A DNA stretch of 32,520 bases from Candidatus Poribacteria bacterium (lineage in GTDB: Bacteria > Poribacteria > WGA-4E > WGA-3G). The notes beneath the pieces are model-generated. The model saw nothing but the letters and a program-made list of their open reading frames with translations, was not told the origin of the DNA and made no database searches. The position numbers were made by a program, and so were the translations under genes. This document shows positions 15,968-24,525 of this stretch, in pieces. Numbering within the stretch: position 1 is the first letter of the stretch; each line of letters begins with the position of its first letter. The stretch covers positions 1-32,520 of the forward strand of contig VXOP01000287.1 of assembly GCA_009839975.1 (NCBI GenBank), written 5' to 3'.

Positions 15968-16945
15968 TCATTTAGCACCATTTTGAATTGTTTGAACCGA
16001 ACGTATGAAATCTTCTAAGTGTTCAACATCTAATGCTTCCTGGAAAAGCTGTTTTACTTGTTGTAAATCGCCAATAGTCTCAAGCAAGGGTATTAAAACA
16101 GGTGTAGTATTCATTTCAAATCGTTTGTCAAGTAGAACCACTATGGCTTCAATTATTCCTTCTTTTACCCCTTGTTGTATTCCCTGCTCCATACCGCGTT
16201 CCATACCGCGTTCCATACCGCGTTCAATTATCATTTCATAAACTGATGAATTATTCACAATATCCTCCGATAGTGTTTCTATTAAGTTTTGACGTTCATG
16301 TCTCAAACCACTCATAACCCACAACTCAACAAGCAGATTATTTCGTGTTGGTGTGTCAACAGGTAATGCCTTCGTTACCTCTACACAGTGTGTTGTCCAA
16401 TTGATGCCTGACATTCCCTTACGGGGTCTCATCAATGGAGTAAACGGCATCAGACCTGGCTGCTGTGTCTGAAGAATCTCCTCACCGTCAATCTCGTTTA
16501 ACCGAATTACTTGGTACTCAACAATTAGTCTATGACCGGGTATGTCTTGGAAATACCCTCCAGGGTCTCTTGCTCCAGCAGTTGATCTTAAATAAAGCAC
16601 GTATGAATAGATTGGCAATCCATATTTTTCATAGCATCTGCCGATATAACCAACATTCCGCTGCACCATATTCGGATTTACGCTATCGTCTGTCTGGATT
16701 TCGCAATGTATTAAAACGGGTTTTTCATCAATCAGAACCTTTACCAAAATGTCCATCTGTCGCACATCAACATTGGTTAAGTTGGTGTCAACATGGTCAA
16801 TAAACTCAAAATCCTTGTTACCCATCAGAAATTGGATCATAGTTTCTGGATAGGTATAAAATGGGTCTTTTGCTACAATATCAAAACGTTGATGCGGTAA
16901 AATAATTGTGTCAGTTTGAGTTTGTGTGTTCTCTTGTTCTTTCAA
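15968..16945 (-). CDS. Rpn-family PD-(D/E)XK nuclease / transposase-like protein
   Basis: 325 residues from a TTG start, 7 bases after the sucC stop. The N-terminal half fits the Rpn/YhgA-like family: DPFYTYPETMIQFL, then the PD-(D/E)XK core with D65 (RQMDILVKVL) and E82-x-Q84 (LIHCEIQTDDS). In that family these residues cut DNA and promote RecA-independent recombination. After about residue 230 comes a low-complexity heptad-like tail, ERGMERGMERGMEQG, encoded partly by a three-fold 12-base tandem repeat. No partner gene is seen. Its place between sucC and pgk looks like insertion of a mobile or selfish gene into a housekeeping run, expressed by read-through. Confidence 0.8.
   Translation of the reverse strand: MKEQENTQTQTDTIILPHQRFDIVAKDPFYTYPETMIQFLMGNKDFEFIDHVDTNLTNVDVRQMDILVKVLIDEKPVLIHCEIQTDDSVNPNMVQRNVGYIGRCYEKYGLPIYSYVLYLRSTAGARDPGGYFQDIPGHRLIVEYQVIRLNEIDGEEILQTQQPGLMPFTPLMRPRKGMSGINWTTHCVEVTKALPVDTPTRNNLLVELWVMSGLRHERQNLIETLSEDIVNNSSVYEMIIERGMERGMERGMEQGIQQGVKEGIIEAIVVLLDKRFEMNTTPVLIPLLETIGDLQQVKQLFQEALDVEHLEDFIRSVQTIQNGAK
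16189..16224. repeat. Three in-frame 12-bp tandem repeats in the Rpn-like gene
   Basis: CCATACCGCGTT occurs three times without interruption, encoding R-G-M-E units on the minus strand. Copy-number change would lengthen or shorten the protein by four residues without a frameshift. Confidence 0.85.
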
Positions 16946-16952
16946 TATTCTT

Positions 16953-18137
16953 CTAAATGTTATTTACTGCGTTTACAGCGAGTTCTGCTGCTTCAGATAG
17001 TCCTTCAGCCAATTGTAAGTTCAAGTCCGATTCAGCGATAATCTGTTTTCCTAATTCTACATTTGTCCCCTCTAATCGAACCACGAGAGGAACATTGAGT
17101 TTGACCTGTTTTGCTGCATCAACGATACCGGTTGCTATTGTGTCACATTTCATGATGCCACCGAAGATATTAACAAGAACTGCTTTTACGTTTTCATCTG
17201 CAAGGATAAGTCTAAAGGCGTGTGCGACTGCCTCTACGGATGCCCCTCCGCCAACATCAAGAAAGTTCGCTGGTTCACCACCCTTCTGTTTGATAATATC
17301 CATCGTTGCCATAGCTAATCCTGCACCGTTGACCATACAACCGATGTTTCCATCAAGACGGATGTAACTAAGACCGGACTCACTCGCTTCTAATTCGCTT
17401 GGGTCTTCTTCGTGTGGATCACGCATATCAGCAATCTTTGCGTGTCGCCACAGCGAGTTGTCATCAAGATTGACTTTAGAGTCAAGAGCAACGATTTCTA
17501 AGTCATCATCCTCACCGACAATTGCCAACGGATTAATTTCAATTAACGAACAATCACATCCGATAAATGCGTTGTAAAGCGAAATGATCAACGCAGTGGT
17601 ATTCGGTATAAGGTGTCGGTAAGTTAGATCAGTAATCAGTCTGTATGCAAATTCGCGTGCTTGGAAATCGGTTAACCCGAAAGCAGGATTAATCTGTGTT
17701 CGGATAATCTTTTCAGGTGTACGTGCAGCGACTTCCTCAATATCCATACCCCCTTCTTCGCTTCCGATTAGGGTGAGTTGAGATGTCTCTCTATCAAGCA
17801 ATAATGCAAGATAATACTCCTCTTGTATCTCAGCAGCCTCAACGATGAGGATTTTTCTGACCTGTTTTCCTTCGGGTCCGGTTTGAGGTGTCACGAGTTG
17901 CATGCCAATCATATCTGCAGCGAGTTGTTTAACTTTTTCTATTGAATTCGCGAGCTTTACACCGCCGCCCTTTCCGCGACCTCCAGCATGTATCTGTGCT
18001 TTGATAACGTACTTATCACTATCAATGGCTTTCGCAATTGCTTCTGCTTCTTCAGGTGTTTCGGCAACCTTGCCGGGAAGTGTGCTAACACCAAAGGATT
18101 CTAATATTTCTTTAGCTTGGTATTCATGTATATTCAT
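16953..18137 (-). CDS. sucC: Succinate-CoA ligase, ADP/GDP-forming, beta subunit
   Basis: 394 residues from ATG 18137, where MNIHEYQAKEIL is the canonical start. The frame is open to 18206, but those 23 residues do not look like the family. ATP-grasp fold with AGGRGKGGGVKLA near residue 45, the metal-binding NPLAIVGEDDDLEIVALDSK region, and the CoA-ligase part NIGCMVNGAGLAMATMD, FLDVGGGAS and VNIFGGIMKCD. It makes succinate plus ATP or GTP from succinyl-CoA in the TCA cycle. The alpha subunit gene sucD, normally adjacent, is not here; an Rpn-like gene follows instead. Weak ribosome site. Confidence 0.93.
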   Translation of the reverse strand: MNIHEYQAKEILESFGVSTLPGKVAETPEEAEAIAKAIDSDKYVIKAQIHAGGRGKGGGVKLANSIEKVKQLAADMIGMQLVTPQTGPEGKQVRKILIVEAAEIQEEYYLALLLDRETSQLTLIGSEEGGMDIEEVAARTPEKIIRTQINPAFGLTDFQAREFAYRLITDLTYRHLIPNTTALIISLYNAFIGCDCSLIEINPLAIVGEDDDLEIVALDSKVNLDDNSLWRHAKIADMRDPHEEDPSELEASESGLSYIRLDGNIGCMVNGAGLAMATMDIIKQKGGEPANFLDVGGGASVEAVAHAFRLILADENVKAVLVNIFGGIMKCDTIATGIVDAAKQVKLNVPLVVRLEGTNVELGKQIIAESDLNLQLAEGLSEAAELAVNAVNNI

Positions 18138-18265
18138 CTTTAATGTTGTGAGTGCAAGTCCTTTTATAGGTATAATAACTTCAGGTAGAATATCAACATA
18201 AGACAAGAAAATGTGTTACAGATTATACTATACTTGATTCGTAATTGCAAGTATTTGATGATGAC

Positions 18266-18489
18266 TTACGTTAGAACAGATGAGGGTAGTTCCTGTATCA
18301 CAGGGATTACATAACTTCGTATTTTAAAGCCTTCCAACGTCTCAGTTTCTACAAGGGTTTCTGCTGTTTTACGATGATTAAACACCACATAGTATCCTTC
18401 TACTCAACAAAATCCGAGAGTTCTTCTGTTCGCGCGACAACGTAGTTATCTTCAGGATTAACGGGTCCGCGTGTTTCAAACCATCGCAT
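18266..18489 (-). pseudogene. Internally deleted remnant of the AAA/PD-(D/E)XK family
   Basis: Read on the minus strand, an AGGAGGAT ribosome site (18496-18503) precedes ATG 18489. About 29 codons (RGPVNPEDNYVVARTEEL) match the first 29 residues of the full-length protein at 27670-29292 (RGRVYPDRHYIVKRTEEI). A TAG at 18400-18402 follows. Two bases on and in another frame comes GYYVVFNHR, then VETETLEGFKIRSYVIPVIQ up to TAA 18266-18268, matching that protein's last 45 or so residues. Roughly 460 central residues, including Walker A and the nuclease core, are gone. Start and stop regions survive with a single deletion junction at about 18398-18403. This explains the otherwise gene-free 18207-18544. 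Confidence 0.85.
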
Positions 18490-18544
18490 CTCAATATCCT
18501 CCTTTAGTCGTTGAAGGAATTATATCAGTTTACAGTGTGGAAAT

Positions 18545-19072
18545 CTATAAGAAAAGGTGTGTAAAAGAGGTAGGACTAAAAGATAAACCTTCTGCTTTTT
18601 CAACAGACCTATCATCTTCAAGATGGGCAAGCAGTGTCTGGATAGTTTCATTAAAGATAGGATGCACAAGGTCAGGTGCAATTTCTGCTAACGGCACAAG
18701 CACGAAACGACGCAGGTGCATCTCTGGATGAGGGATAGTCAGATGCGGGGTTTCCACACATAGATCGTCATAGATCAAAATATCCATGTCGATTTCTCTC
18801 GGTCCCCAACGGATACGGTGTTCTCTGCCAACGTTAATCTCAATTTGCTTTAGCGTATACAGCAAAGTATGAGGAGAATGAGAGGTTCTGATTGAGACAA
18901 CACCGTTTAGGAAATCATCTTGTGCTTCATTTCCGACAGGGGCAGTTTCGTATAGGGAGGAAATCTTTTGTAATGTGATCCCTTCTATTTTCGATAGAGC
19001 AGTGATTGCACTTTGGGTATACGAAAACTTATCACCAATGTTGCTGCCGAAGCCGATGTATGCTAAATGCAC
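18545..19072 (-). CDS. folK: 2-amino-4-hydroxy-6-hydroxymethyldihydropteridine pyrophosphokinase (HPPK)
   Basis: 175 residues, normal for monofunctional FolK. Transfers pyrophosphate from ATP to 6-hydroxymethyl-7,8-dihydropterin in folate synthesis. [10 protein letters not shown] at the N-terminus, [18 protein letters not shown], the [18 protein letters not shown] signature with the two catalytic Asp, and [21 protein letters not shown] are intact. It starts 26 bases after fabF and is probably the last gene of the fatty-acid run. Folate synthase neighbours (folP, folB) are absent. Confidence 0.95.
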   Translation of the reverse strand: MHLAYIGFGSNIGDKFSYTQSAITALSKIEGITLQKISSLYETAPVGNEAQDDFLNGVVSIRTSHSPHTLLYTLKQIEINVGREHRIRWGPREIDMDILIYDDLCVETPHLTIPHPEMHLRRFVLVPLAEIAPDLVHPIFNETIQTLLAHLEDDRSVEKAEGLSFSPTSFTHLFL

Positions 19073-19098
19073 AGCGTTTGATTCGTTAGAATAGAATA

Positions 19099-20337
19099 TT
19101 ACTCGGAAAATTTTCGGATAGCGATAGAGGTATTGTGTCCACCAAAACCGAATGCATTTGAAAGTGCGACATCAATTTTTGCATCACGACTTTCATTTGG
19201 GACATAGTCCAAATCACAATCTTCATCTGGCACTTCGTAGTTTATTGTTGGTGGTAGAAAACCTTTCTCCATTCCGCCTATACAGCCGATGAGTTCCACA
19301 GCACCTGCAGCACCGAGTAGATGTCCAACCATAGATTTTGTAGAACTAACCGGAATTTTGTAGGCACGTTCACCAAACAGTGATTTAATCGCGTTGGTTT
19401 CAGCGATATCACCATGGGGTGTTGAGGTGCCGTGCGCGTTAATATAATCTATAGAGTCTACCGGAAGTTTTGCATCACTTAATGCGAATTCCATCGCTTT
19501 TGCTGCACCTTCGCCGTCACTTGGCGGAGCAACCATATCATGAGCATCAGAAGTCATGCCAAAGCCAACTATTTCAGCATAGATATAAGCATCACGTTTT
19601 TTCGCATGCGAAAGTGATTCAAGAATAAGAATTCCTGCCCCCTCTCCCATTACAAATCCATCTCTATCTTTGTTAAATGGACGAGATGCTTTTTCAGGTT
19701 CATCGTTGCGTTCTGACATTGCACGCATTGAACAAAACCCGCCAAAAGCCAAAGGTGTAATAGCTGATTCTGTTCCACCCGTAAACATCACATCTGCGTA
19801 GCCATGTTGGATCAAACGGAGTGATTCACCAATGGAATGATTAGCAGTTGCACACGCTGTGACAGCGGAGGAATTGGGACCCTTTAGGTTAAACTGGATG
19901 GAGACTTGTCCCGATGCCATATTGATGATCATATATGGCACGAGAAATGGACTAACGCGTTTGGGGCCTTTTTCAATAAGGATCGCTGCGTTGTCCTCAA
20001 GGACACCGATACCACCGACACCAGAACCGATTTGAACTCCTGCTCGGTACGGATCAATACTGGACAAATCCAATCCAGAATCCTCATGCGCCATCATTGC
20101 GGCAGCAAGGGCATATTGAATAAAAAGCGGTAAACGCGATGCTGCCTTTTTATCCAGATATTTTTCTGCTTGAAAGTCTTTTACCTCAGCGGCAATCTGC
20201 GTGCGAAAATCGGTTGCATCAAAGGAAGTTAAAGATCCGATGCCGTTTTTACTGATAGCAAGCGCATCCCAATATTCTTCTTTCGTATTGCCGATCGCAT
20301 TGATAACGCCGATTCCTGTAATTACTACACGCTCCAC
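19099..20337 (-). CDS. fabF: 3-oxoacyl-ACP synthase II (FabF)
   Basis: 412 residues from a GTG start, preceded by AAAGGAT. Elongating ketosynthase of type II fatty acid synthesis; it condenses malonyl-ACP with acyl-ACP. Thiolase fold with the catalytic triad C162 ([10 protein letters not shown]), H302 ([11 protein letters not shown]) and H339 ([13 protein letters not shown]). The C-terminal FGFGGHN glycine loop is present. It lies 83 bases downstream of acpP, the common acpP-fabF order. Confidence 0.96.
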   Translation of the reverse strand: MERVVITGIGVINAIGNTKEEYWDALAISKNGIGSLTSFDATDFRTQIAAEVKDFQAEKYLDKKAASRLPLFIQYALAAAMMAHEDSGLDLSSIDPYRAGVQIGSGVGGIGVLEDNAAILIEKGPKRVSPFLVPYMIINMASGQVSIQFNLKGPNSSAVTACATANHSIGESLRLIQHGYADVMFTGGTESAITPLAFGGFCSMRAMSERNDEPEKASRPFNKDRDGFVMGEGAGILILESLSHAKKRDAYIYAEIVGFGMTSDAHDMVAPPSDGEGAAKAMEFALSDAKLPVDSIDYINAHGTSTPHGDIAETNAIKSLFGERAYKIPVSSTKSMVGHLLGAAGAVELIGCIGGMEKGFLPPTINYEVPDEDCDLDYVPNESRDAKIDVALSNAFGFGGHNTSIAIRKFSE

Positions 20338-20420
20338 GAGACCGATCCTTTTCTAAAGTAAGTGAAGAGGGCTTGCAGTTTAGGCTACATGCCCTCAACG
20401 GTTTTTAGGAATGTGAGAAT

Positions 20421-20654
20421 TTATACATGCTCATCAAGGTAATCAAGAGCATCTTGAACCGTTTGGATCTTCTCAGCATCACTGTCAGGAATTTCAAGAT
20501 CAAATTCTTCCTCAAGTGCCATGACCAATTCTACGGTATCAAGTGAATCCGCCCCTAAGTCTTCCATAAATGAAGCATCGGGTGTTACGTTATCTGCGTC
20601 AATACCGAGTTGATGTGAGATGATTTCTATAAGTCGTTCTTCATTTGTAGCCAT
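20421..20654 (-). CDS. acpP: Acyl carrier protein
   Basis: 77 residues, acidic. S37 in the [12 protein letters not shown] motif is the site of the 4'-phosphopantetheine arm. It carries growing acyl chains between the Fab enzymes. A clear AGGAGAT lies 9 bases before the ATG. It is separated from fabG by 187 bases that hold two inverted repeats, so it may have extra regulation or its own promoter. Confidence 0.97.
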   Translation of the reverse strand: MATNEERLIEIISHQLGIDADNVTPDASFMEDLGADSLDTVELVMALEEEFDLEIPDSDAEKIQTVQDALDYLDEHV

Positions 20655-20677
20655 ATCTTTTTTATCTCCTATGATAC

Positions 20678-20821
20678 GAGCGGATAATCAGAGTTCTAAG
20701 ACGTTTGATGCTGTCCGCTCCTGCATTAAAAAATCAAGGTTAATCAGTAGAGCAAATATATAATTCAACCTACGTCCTAAGGCAAATAGGTTAGCATAAA
20801 AATCAATTTACTACCTATTTG
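20678..20821. promoter_or_regulatory. Two inverted repeats in the fabG-acpP gap
   Basis: CAAATAGGT (20783-20791) and ACCTATTTG (20813-20821) form a 9-bp perfect stem with a 21-base loop just after fabG. GAGCGGA (20678-20684) and TCCGCTC (20714-20720) form a second dyad in the acpP leader. Neither has a U-tract. They could be an operator, an mRNA-stabilising hairpin or a processing site; nothing more can be read from the sequence. Confidence 0.35.
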
Positions 20822-20841
20822 TAGAAATATGATATCTGAAG

Positions 20842-21618
20842 TTACATCGCCATACCCCCATCAACTTGAATAGTTTGACCGGTGATATAACGTGCGGCAT
20901 CCGATGCTAAAAAGCAGACTACATCCGCTACATCTTCTGGGATGCCGAAGTTCTGTAATGGAATAAGTTCAAGTATTTTATTTTGTAAATCTTCTGGAAT
21001 TTTTGCTGTCATATCGGTTGTTATAAATCCGGGAGCGATAGCGTTTACAGTTATCCCTCTTGTCCCGACCTCTTTTGCAATTGTCTTTGTCAGTCCGATT
21101 ATTCCAGCTTTTGCTGCGGCATAACTGGCTTGTCCTATATTTCCCATCAGGCCGACTACTGATGATATATTAATTATGCGACCACTTTTCTGTCGTATCA
21201 TGGGTCGCAGAACGCCACGGGTGCAATACATCGTTCCTGTAAGGTTTGTTTGTAACACAGCATCCCAATCTTCATCTTTGAGTCGCATGAGTAACATATC
21301 CCGTGTAATCCCTGCATTGTTCACAAGAATATCTATTTGCGAAAATTGCGTGATCGTTTCCTCAATAAGTGCTTCAACATCTGCTTTCAGAGAAACGTCT
21401 GCTGCCATAGCGTTTACTGTGTATCCTTTGTCCTTCAAGGCAGACTCAATTTGGGATACCGATTCTGTTGACCGGGAACAAACTGTAACATTCGCGCCAA
21501 CTTCACACAATCTATGTGCAATCGCAGCACCGATGCCTCTTGATGCCCCCGTTACAATTGCTGTTTTCCCACTCAGCATGTCATCTTTAAATATAGACTT
21601 GACTGCTGTCATATCCAT
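20842..21618 (-). CDS. fabG: 3-oxoacyl-ACP reductase (FabG)
   Basis: 258 residues from ATG 21618, supported by CAGGTGA upstream; the ATG at residue 14 (MLSGKTAIVTG) is a shorter alternative. NADPH-dependent short-chain dehydrogenase reducing 3-oxoacyl-ACP. The nucleotide-binding TGASRGIG is at 23-30, NNAG at 100-103, and the catalytic S153, Y166 and K170 lie in the ISSVVGLMGNIGQASYAAAK region. The C-terminal GQTIQVDGGMAM is typical. Only two bases separate it from the fabD stop, so translation is probably coupled. Confidence 0.96.
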   Translation of the reverse strand: MDMTAVKSIFKDDMLSGKTAIVTGASRGIGAAIAHRLCEVGANVTVCSRSTESVSQIESALKDKGYTVNAMAADVSLKADVEALIEETITQFSQIDILVNNAGITRDMLLMRLKDEDWDAVLQTNLTGTMYCTRGVLRPMIRQKSGRIINISSVVGLMGNIGQASYAAAKAGIIGLTKTIAKEVGTRGITVNAIAPGFITTDMTAKIPEDLQNKILELIPLQNFGIPEDVADVVCFLASDAARYITGQTIQVDGGMAM

Positions 21619-21620
21619 AA

Positions 21621-22556
21621 TTATTCACCTGCAAATTCCTCTGTCACGATAGACATTGACTCAACATCTTCAACGTTAAAGGCAGTGCTTTCAGGTAACG
21701 TCCGTTTTACTAAACCAGATAAAACCTTTCCTGGACCAACTTCAACAAAATGCTTAATTCCAATATGGTGTATAGTGCGTAGCGACTTTTCCCACTGAAC
21801 TGGTTCTGTTATCTGTTTAAAGAGTAGATGTTTCATAAGTTCTGTATCTGTTGCCAACTCCCCTGTAACATTCATTATAATATCAGTTTTGGGTTGATGA
21901 AAAGGTACAGCGTTAATCATATTTTGAAACTTCTGTTGTGCCGATTCCATCAACGGTGAATGAAATGCACCACTAACTGCTAAAAGGCGACACCGTCTTG
22001 CACCGATTTTGTCTGCGGCAAGTGCAACTGCTTTATTAACAGCATCAATTTCACCTGAAATCACTAATTGACCGGGACAATTGTAATTGGCAATTTTAAC
22101 TACGCCTTGAACCTTTTCACAAATACTTTGAAGTTGCTCTACCTCCATGCCAAGGATTGCGGCCATCGTGCCGTTTTGCTCTTTACCTGCTTCCGCCATA
22201 AACTGTGCACGAGCACTTACTAATCGCACTGCATCTGAGAAGTCCAGGACACCTGATGCGACGAGTGCGGAATATTCTCCTAAACTATGTCCTGCAACAA
22301 CCTTCGGAGCAACTCCTAATTCTGTAAGCACATTTAATGTCGCAACACTACATGTCAGAATGGCAAGCTGTGTATTTTCTGTCTGTCTTAATTCTGCTTC
22401 CGGTCCCTCAAAACAGAGTTGACTTAATTGCCTGCGTAAGAATGTGTCTGCTGTATCAAAAACGGCTCTGGCTTTTTCGTAGTTCTGTGCCAACTCTAAA
22501 CCCATACCGACTTGTTGCGAACCTTGTCCAGGAAAAATAAAGGCGATTTCTGTCAT
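21621..22556 (-). CDS. fabD: Malonyl-CoA:ACP transacylase (FabD)
   Basis: 311 residues. Transfers malonyl from CoA to ACP. N-terminal FPGQGSQQVGMG, nucleophile S91 in GHSLGEYSA, acyl-binding R117 region (SARAQFM) and H199 in SGAFHSPLM are present. It lies between fabH and fabG in the standard order. There is no strong ribosome site before the ATG. The C-terminal tail ends acidic (VTEEFAGE), slightly longer than the family core. Confidence 0.96.
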   Translation of the reverse strand: MTEIAFIFPGQGSQQVGMGLELAQNYEKARAVFDTADTFLRRQLSQLCFEGPEAELRQTENTQLAILTCSVATLNVLTELGVAPKVVAGHSLGEYSALVASGVLDFSDAVRLVSARAQFMAEAGKEQNGTMAAILGMEVEQLQSICEKVQGVVKIANYNCPGQLVISGEIDAVNKAVALAADKIGARRCRLLAVSGAFHSPLMESAQQKFQNMINAVPFHQPKTDIIMNVTGELATDTELMKHLLFKQITEPVQWEKSLRTIHHIGIKHFVEVGPGKVLSGLVKRTLPESTAFNVEDVESMSIVTEEFAGE

Positions 22557-22636
22557 TGTGTCATAGTACTGCTGTGATTTACGTTTAGATTATATTTTAT
22601 TCACAAACTCGCCATAAGCACGAAACTTGTCTGAGA

Positions 22637-23626
22637 CTATAGCCTCAAGAGTGTGCTCCCCCATGTTAAACCTGCCCCGAAAGTTACAAGCAGTATAAGG
22701 TCATCCGGTTTTGCTCGTCCTTGTTGAATCGCCTCATCTAAGGCGATGATGACTGTAGCAGCTGATGTATTGCCGTATTTGTCAACGTTAACATATACCT
22801 TCTCGCGCGGCACGCCAAGTCTTTGTCCCACTGCTTCAATGATTCGTAAATTGGCTTGATGCGGTATCAGGAGATCAATTTCATCAACACTGACATCTGC
22901 TTTCTTGAGCGCACGTTCTGCTGCCTCTGGCATAAGTCGAACACCGAGTTTGAAAACTTCCCTACCATTCATCTGAATCTTATTCAAATTCTGGTCAAGT
23001 GCTTCCGCTGTGACCGGCATCCTTGAACCCCCTGCGGGGATACCGAGTAAGTCAATATCGGCATAATCACCATCCGACCCGATGTAAGACGAGATGATAC
23101 CTTTTGGTTCATCGGTAGCTTGAACAATTGCAGCACCCGCGCCATCTCCGAAAAGCACACATGTATTCCTATCTTTCCAATCGACGATATTGTTAAAAAT
23201 TTCACCACCGACAACAAGAATAGTAGCATACTGTCCAGATATAATCAAGCCATTTGCTAAATCCAGTCCATACAGAAACCCCGCACATGCTGCGGATATG
23301 TCCATAGCAGAAGCATTCTTTGCTCCGATACCTTTCTGCACATAACATGCGGTTGATGGGAAAAATGTATCGGGTGTAACAGTAGCAACGAGAATCATCT
23401 CAATGTCAAGTGGGTCAATTTGTGCTTTTTTTATTGCTAATCGCGAAGCACGCACACTTAGGTCAGATGTTGCGATATCAGCATCAGCGATTCTACGCTC
23501 AACGATACCTGTCCGTTGCCGAATCCATTCGTCGCTTGTGTCTACCATTTTCTCAAGATCAAAATTAGTTAATACATTTTCAGGTAGATAAGCACCCGTG
23601 CCAGTAATTGCTGCATTTCGAGCCAT
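22637..23626 (-). CDS. fabH: 3-oxoacyl-ACP synthase III (FabH)
   Basis: 329 residues with AAGGA before the ATG. Starts fatty acid synthesis by condensing acetyl-CoA or another acyl-CoA with malonyl-ACP. Catalytic triad C114 (ISAACAGFLYG), H256 (IPHQANLRIIEA) and N286 (KYGNTSAAT); the GTGAYLPE N-terminus is typical. It directly follows rpmF with a 96-base gap. The usual intervening plsX gene is missing. Confidence 0.96.
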   Translation of the reverse strand: MARNAAITGTGAYLPENVLTNFDLEKMVDTSDEWIRQRTGIVERRIADADIATSDLSVRASRLAIKKAQIDPLDIEMILVATVTPDTFFPSTACYVQKGIGAKNASAMDISAACAGFLYGLDLANGLIISGQYATILVVGGEIFNNIVDWKDRNTCVLFGDGAGAAIVQATDEPKGIISSYIGSDGDYADIDLLGIPAGGSRMPVTAEALDQNLNKIQMNGREVFKLGVRLMPEAAERALKKADVSVDEIDLLIPHQANLRIIEAVGQRLGVPREKVYVNVDKYGNTSAATVIIALDEAIQQGRAKPDDLILLVTFGAGLTWGSTLLRL

Positions 23627-23722
23627 GCTAAGTATCCTTTTTGAGCCGATTATGACAGATCAATACTATAGAATTAGTTTCTAAGAAGATCAATCAACGA
23701 AAATATTAATGTGGGTAATTAC

Positions 23723-23908
23723 CTACAACTGTTCTGTTTCTTTGCGAACTGAATGCCCCTTATAGTGTCCACAGTGCGTACAGACTCGATGCGACACCAT
23801 CATTTCTCCACAATATGAGCAATCTGTAATGTCTCGGCTTCGAAGGGCATGATGACTTCTTCGCATCCTTTTTTTTGATTTTGATGTTTTACGTTTTGGA
23901 TGTGCCAT
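23723..23908 (-). CDS. rpmF: 50S ribosomal protein L32
   Basis: 61 residues, very basic. N-terminal MAHPKRKTSKSKKRMRRSH is the L32 signature. CSYCGEMMVSHRVCTHCG is the zinc-ribbon (C+) form, so its function depends on zinc. Its first 20 bases overlap the end of the DUF177 gene, the usual tight yceD-rpmF pairing. Confidence 0.97.
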   Translation of the reverse strand: MAHPKRKTSKSKKRMRRSHHALRSRDITDCSYCGEMMVSHRVCTHCGHYKGHSVRKETEQL

Positions 23909-24512
23909 TTTTTGAGGTTATCTCCTTACGATTTTTCTGTTTGGGTTCAGCTTCCGATTTTGCTGATGCAAGCAGTTGAGAAAGTTCGGCAAAAGGTGAA
24001 TTGACCCGTTGTCTATCAGATTCAAAACCGTCTGCGTCAACACAAGCACACTGTTCATCATTCAGATTTACGCCACAGTCTGCACAGAGACCAGAACATT
24101 CTTCTGAACATAGGGGCCATACCGGTATCTGTATTACCAACGCTTGTCTTGTATCTTCAGATATGTCAAATGTTTCACCGTCGTAGTATCGTTCATCGTC
24201 TTCAAATCCTTCCGTAAATAGGTCTTCAGGATTGTTAGCAGGTGTAAACTGTATTTCAAACAATCCGGCAATACCTATATTAAAAGGGTCAAGGCATCTA
24301 CGACACTGCATCTCAATCTCAGCAGACACTTCAGCCTTGACGTAGATACTATCCTCACTGTGACGTAGTAATTGAACATACCCTTGCACTGGACTGACAA
24401 ATTGTATTTCCGCAATATTAAATGCCAGCTGTGAGGCGTGAACTTCTATTTCTTGATTGTTAAAAACACCGTCTTCAATGTTTCTTGCGTCAAAAACTAA
24501 CGTGTCTTTCAT
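23889..24512 (-). CDS. yceD: DUF177 (YceD-like) protein, large-subunit biogenesis
   Basis: 207 residues. DUF177 members are nearly always found with rpmF and have been tied to 23S rRNA and large-subunit accumulation. The central CRRCLDPF and the later CSEECSGLCADCGVNLNDEQ cysteine cluster fit the family and could bind metal. The acidic stretch EGFEDDERYYDGETFDIS between them is also typical. A longer, basic C-terminal tail (SKNGTSKT) runs into the rpmF start. It begins 13 bases after hom. Confidence 0.88.
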   Translation of the reverse strand: MKDTLVFDARNIEDGVFNNQEIEVHASQLAFNIAEIQFVSPVQGYVQLLRHSEDSIYVKAEVSAEIEMQCRRCLDPFNIGIAGLFEIQFTPANNPEDLFTEGFEDDERYYDGETFDISEDTRQALVIQIPVWPLCSEECSGLCADCGVNLNDEQCACVDADGFESDRQRVNSPFAELSQLLASAKSEAEPKQKNRKEITSKNGTSKT

Positions 24513-24525
24513 TTTTCTGCCGAAG

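Noticed and set aside
16005-16241. Plus-strand ORF with IPRS repeats opposite the Rpn gene
   Set aside because: Mirror of the 12-bp tandem repeat; no supporting signals.
18471-18731. Plus-strand ORF between the AAA relic and folK
   Set aside because: It overlaps folK and the relic antisense and has no recognisable content.
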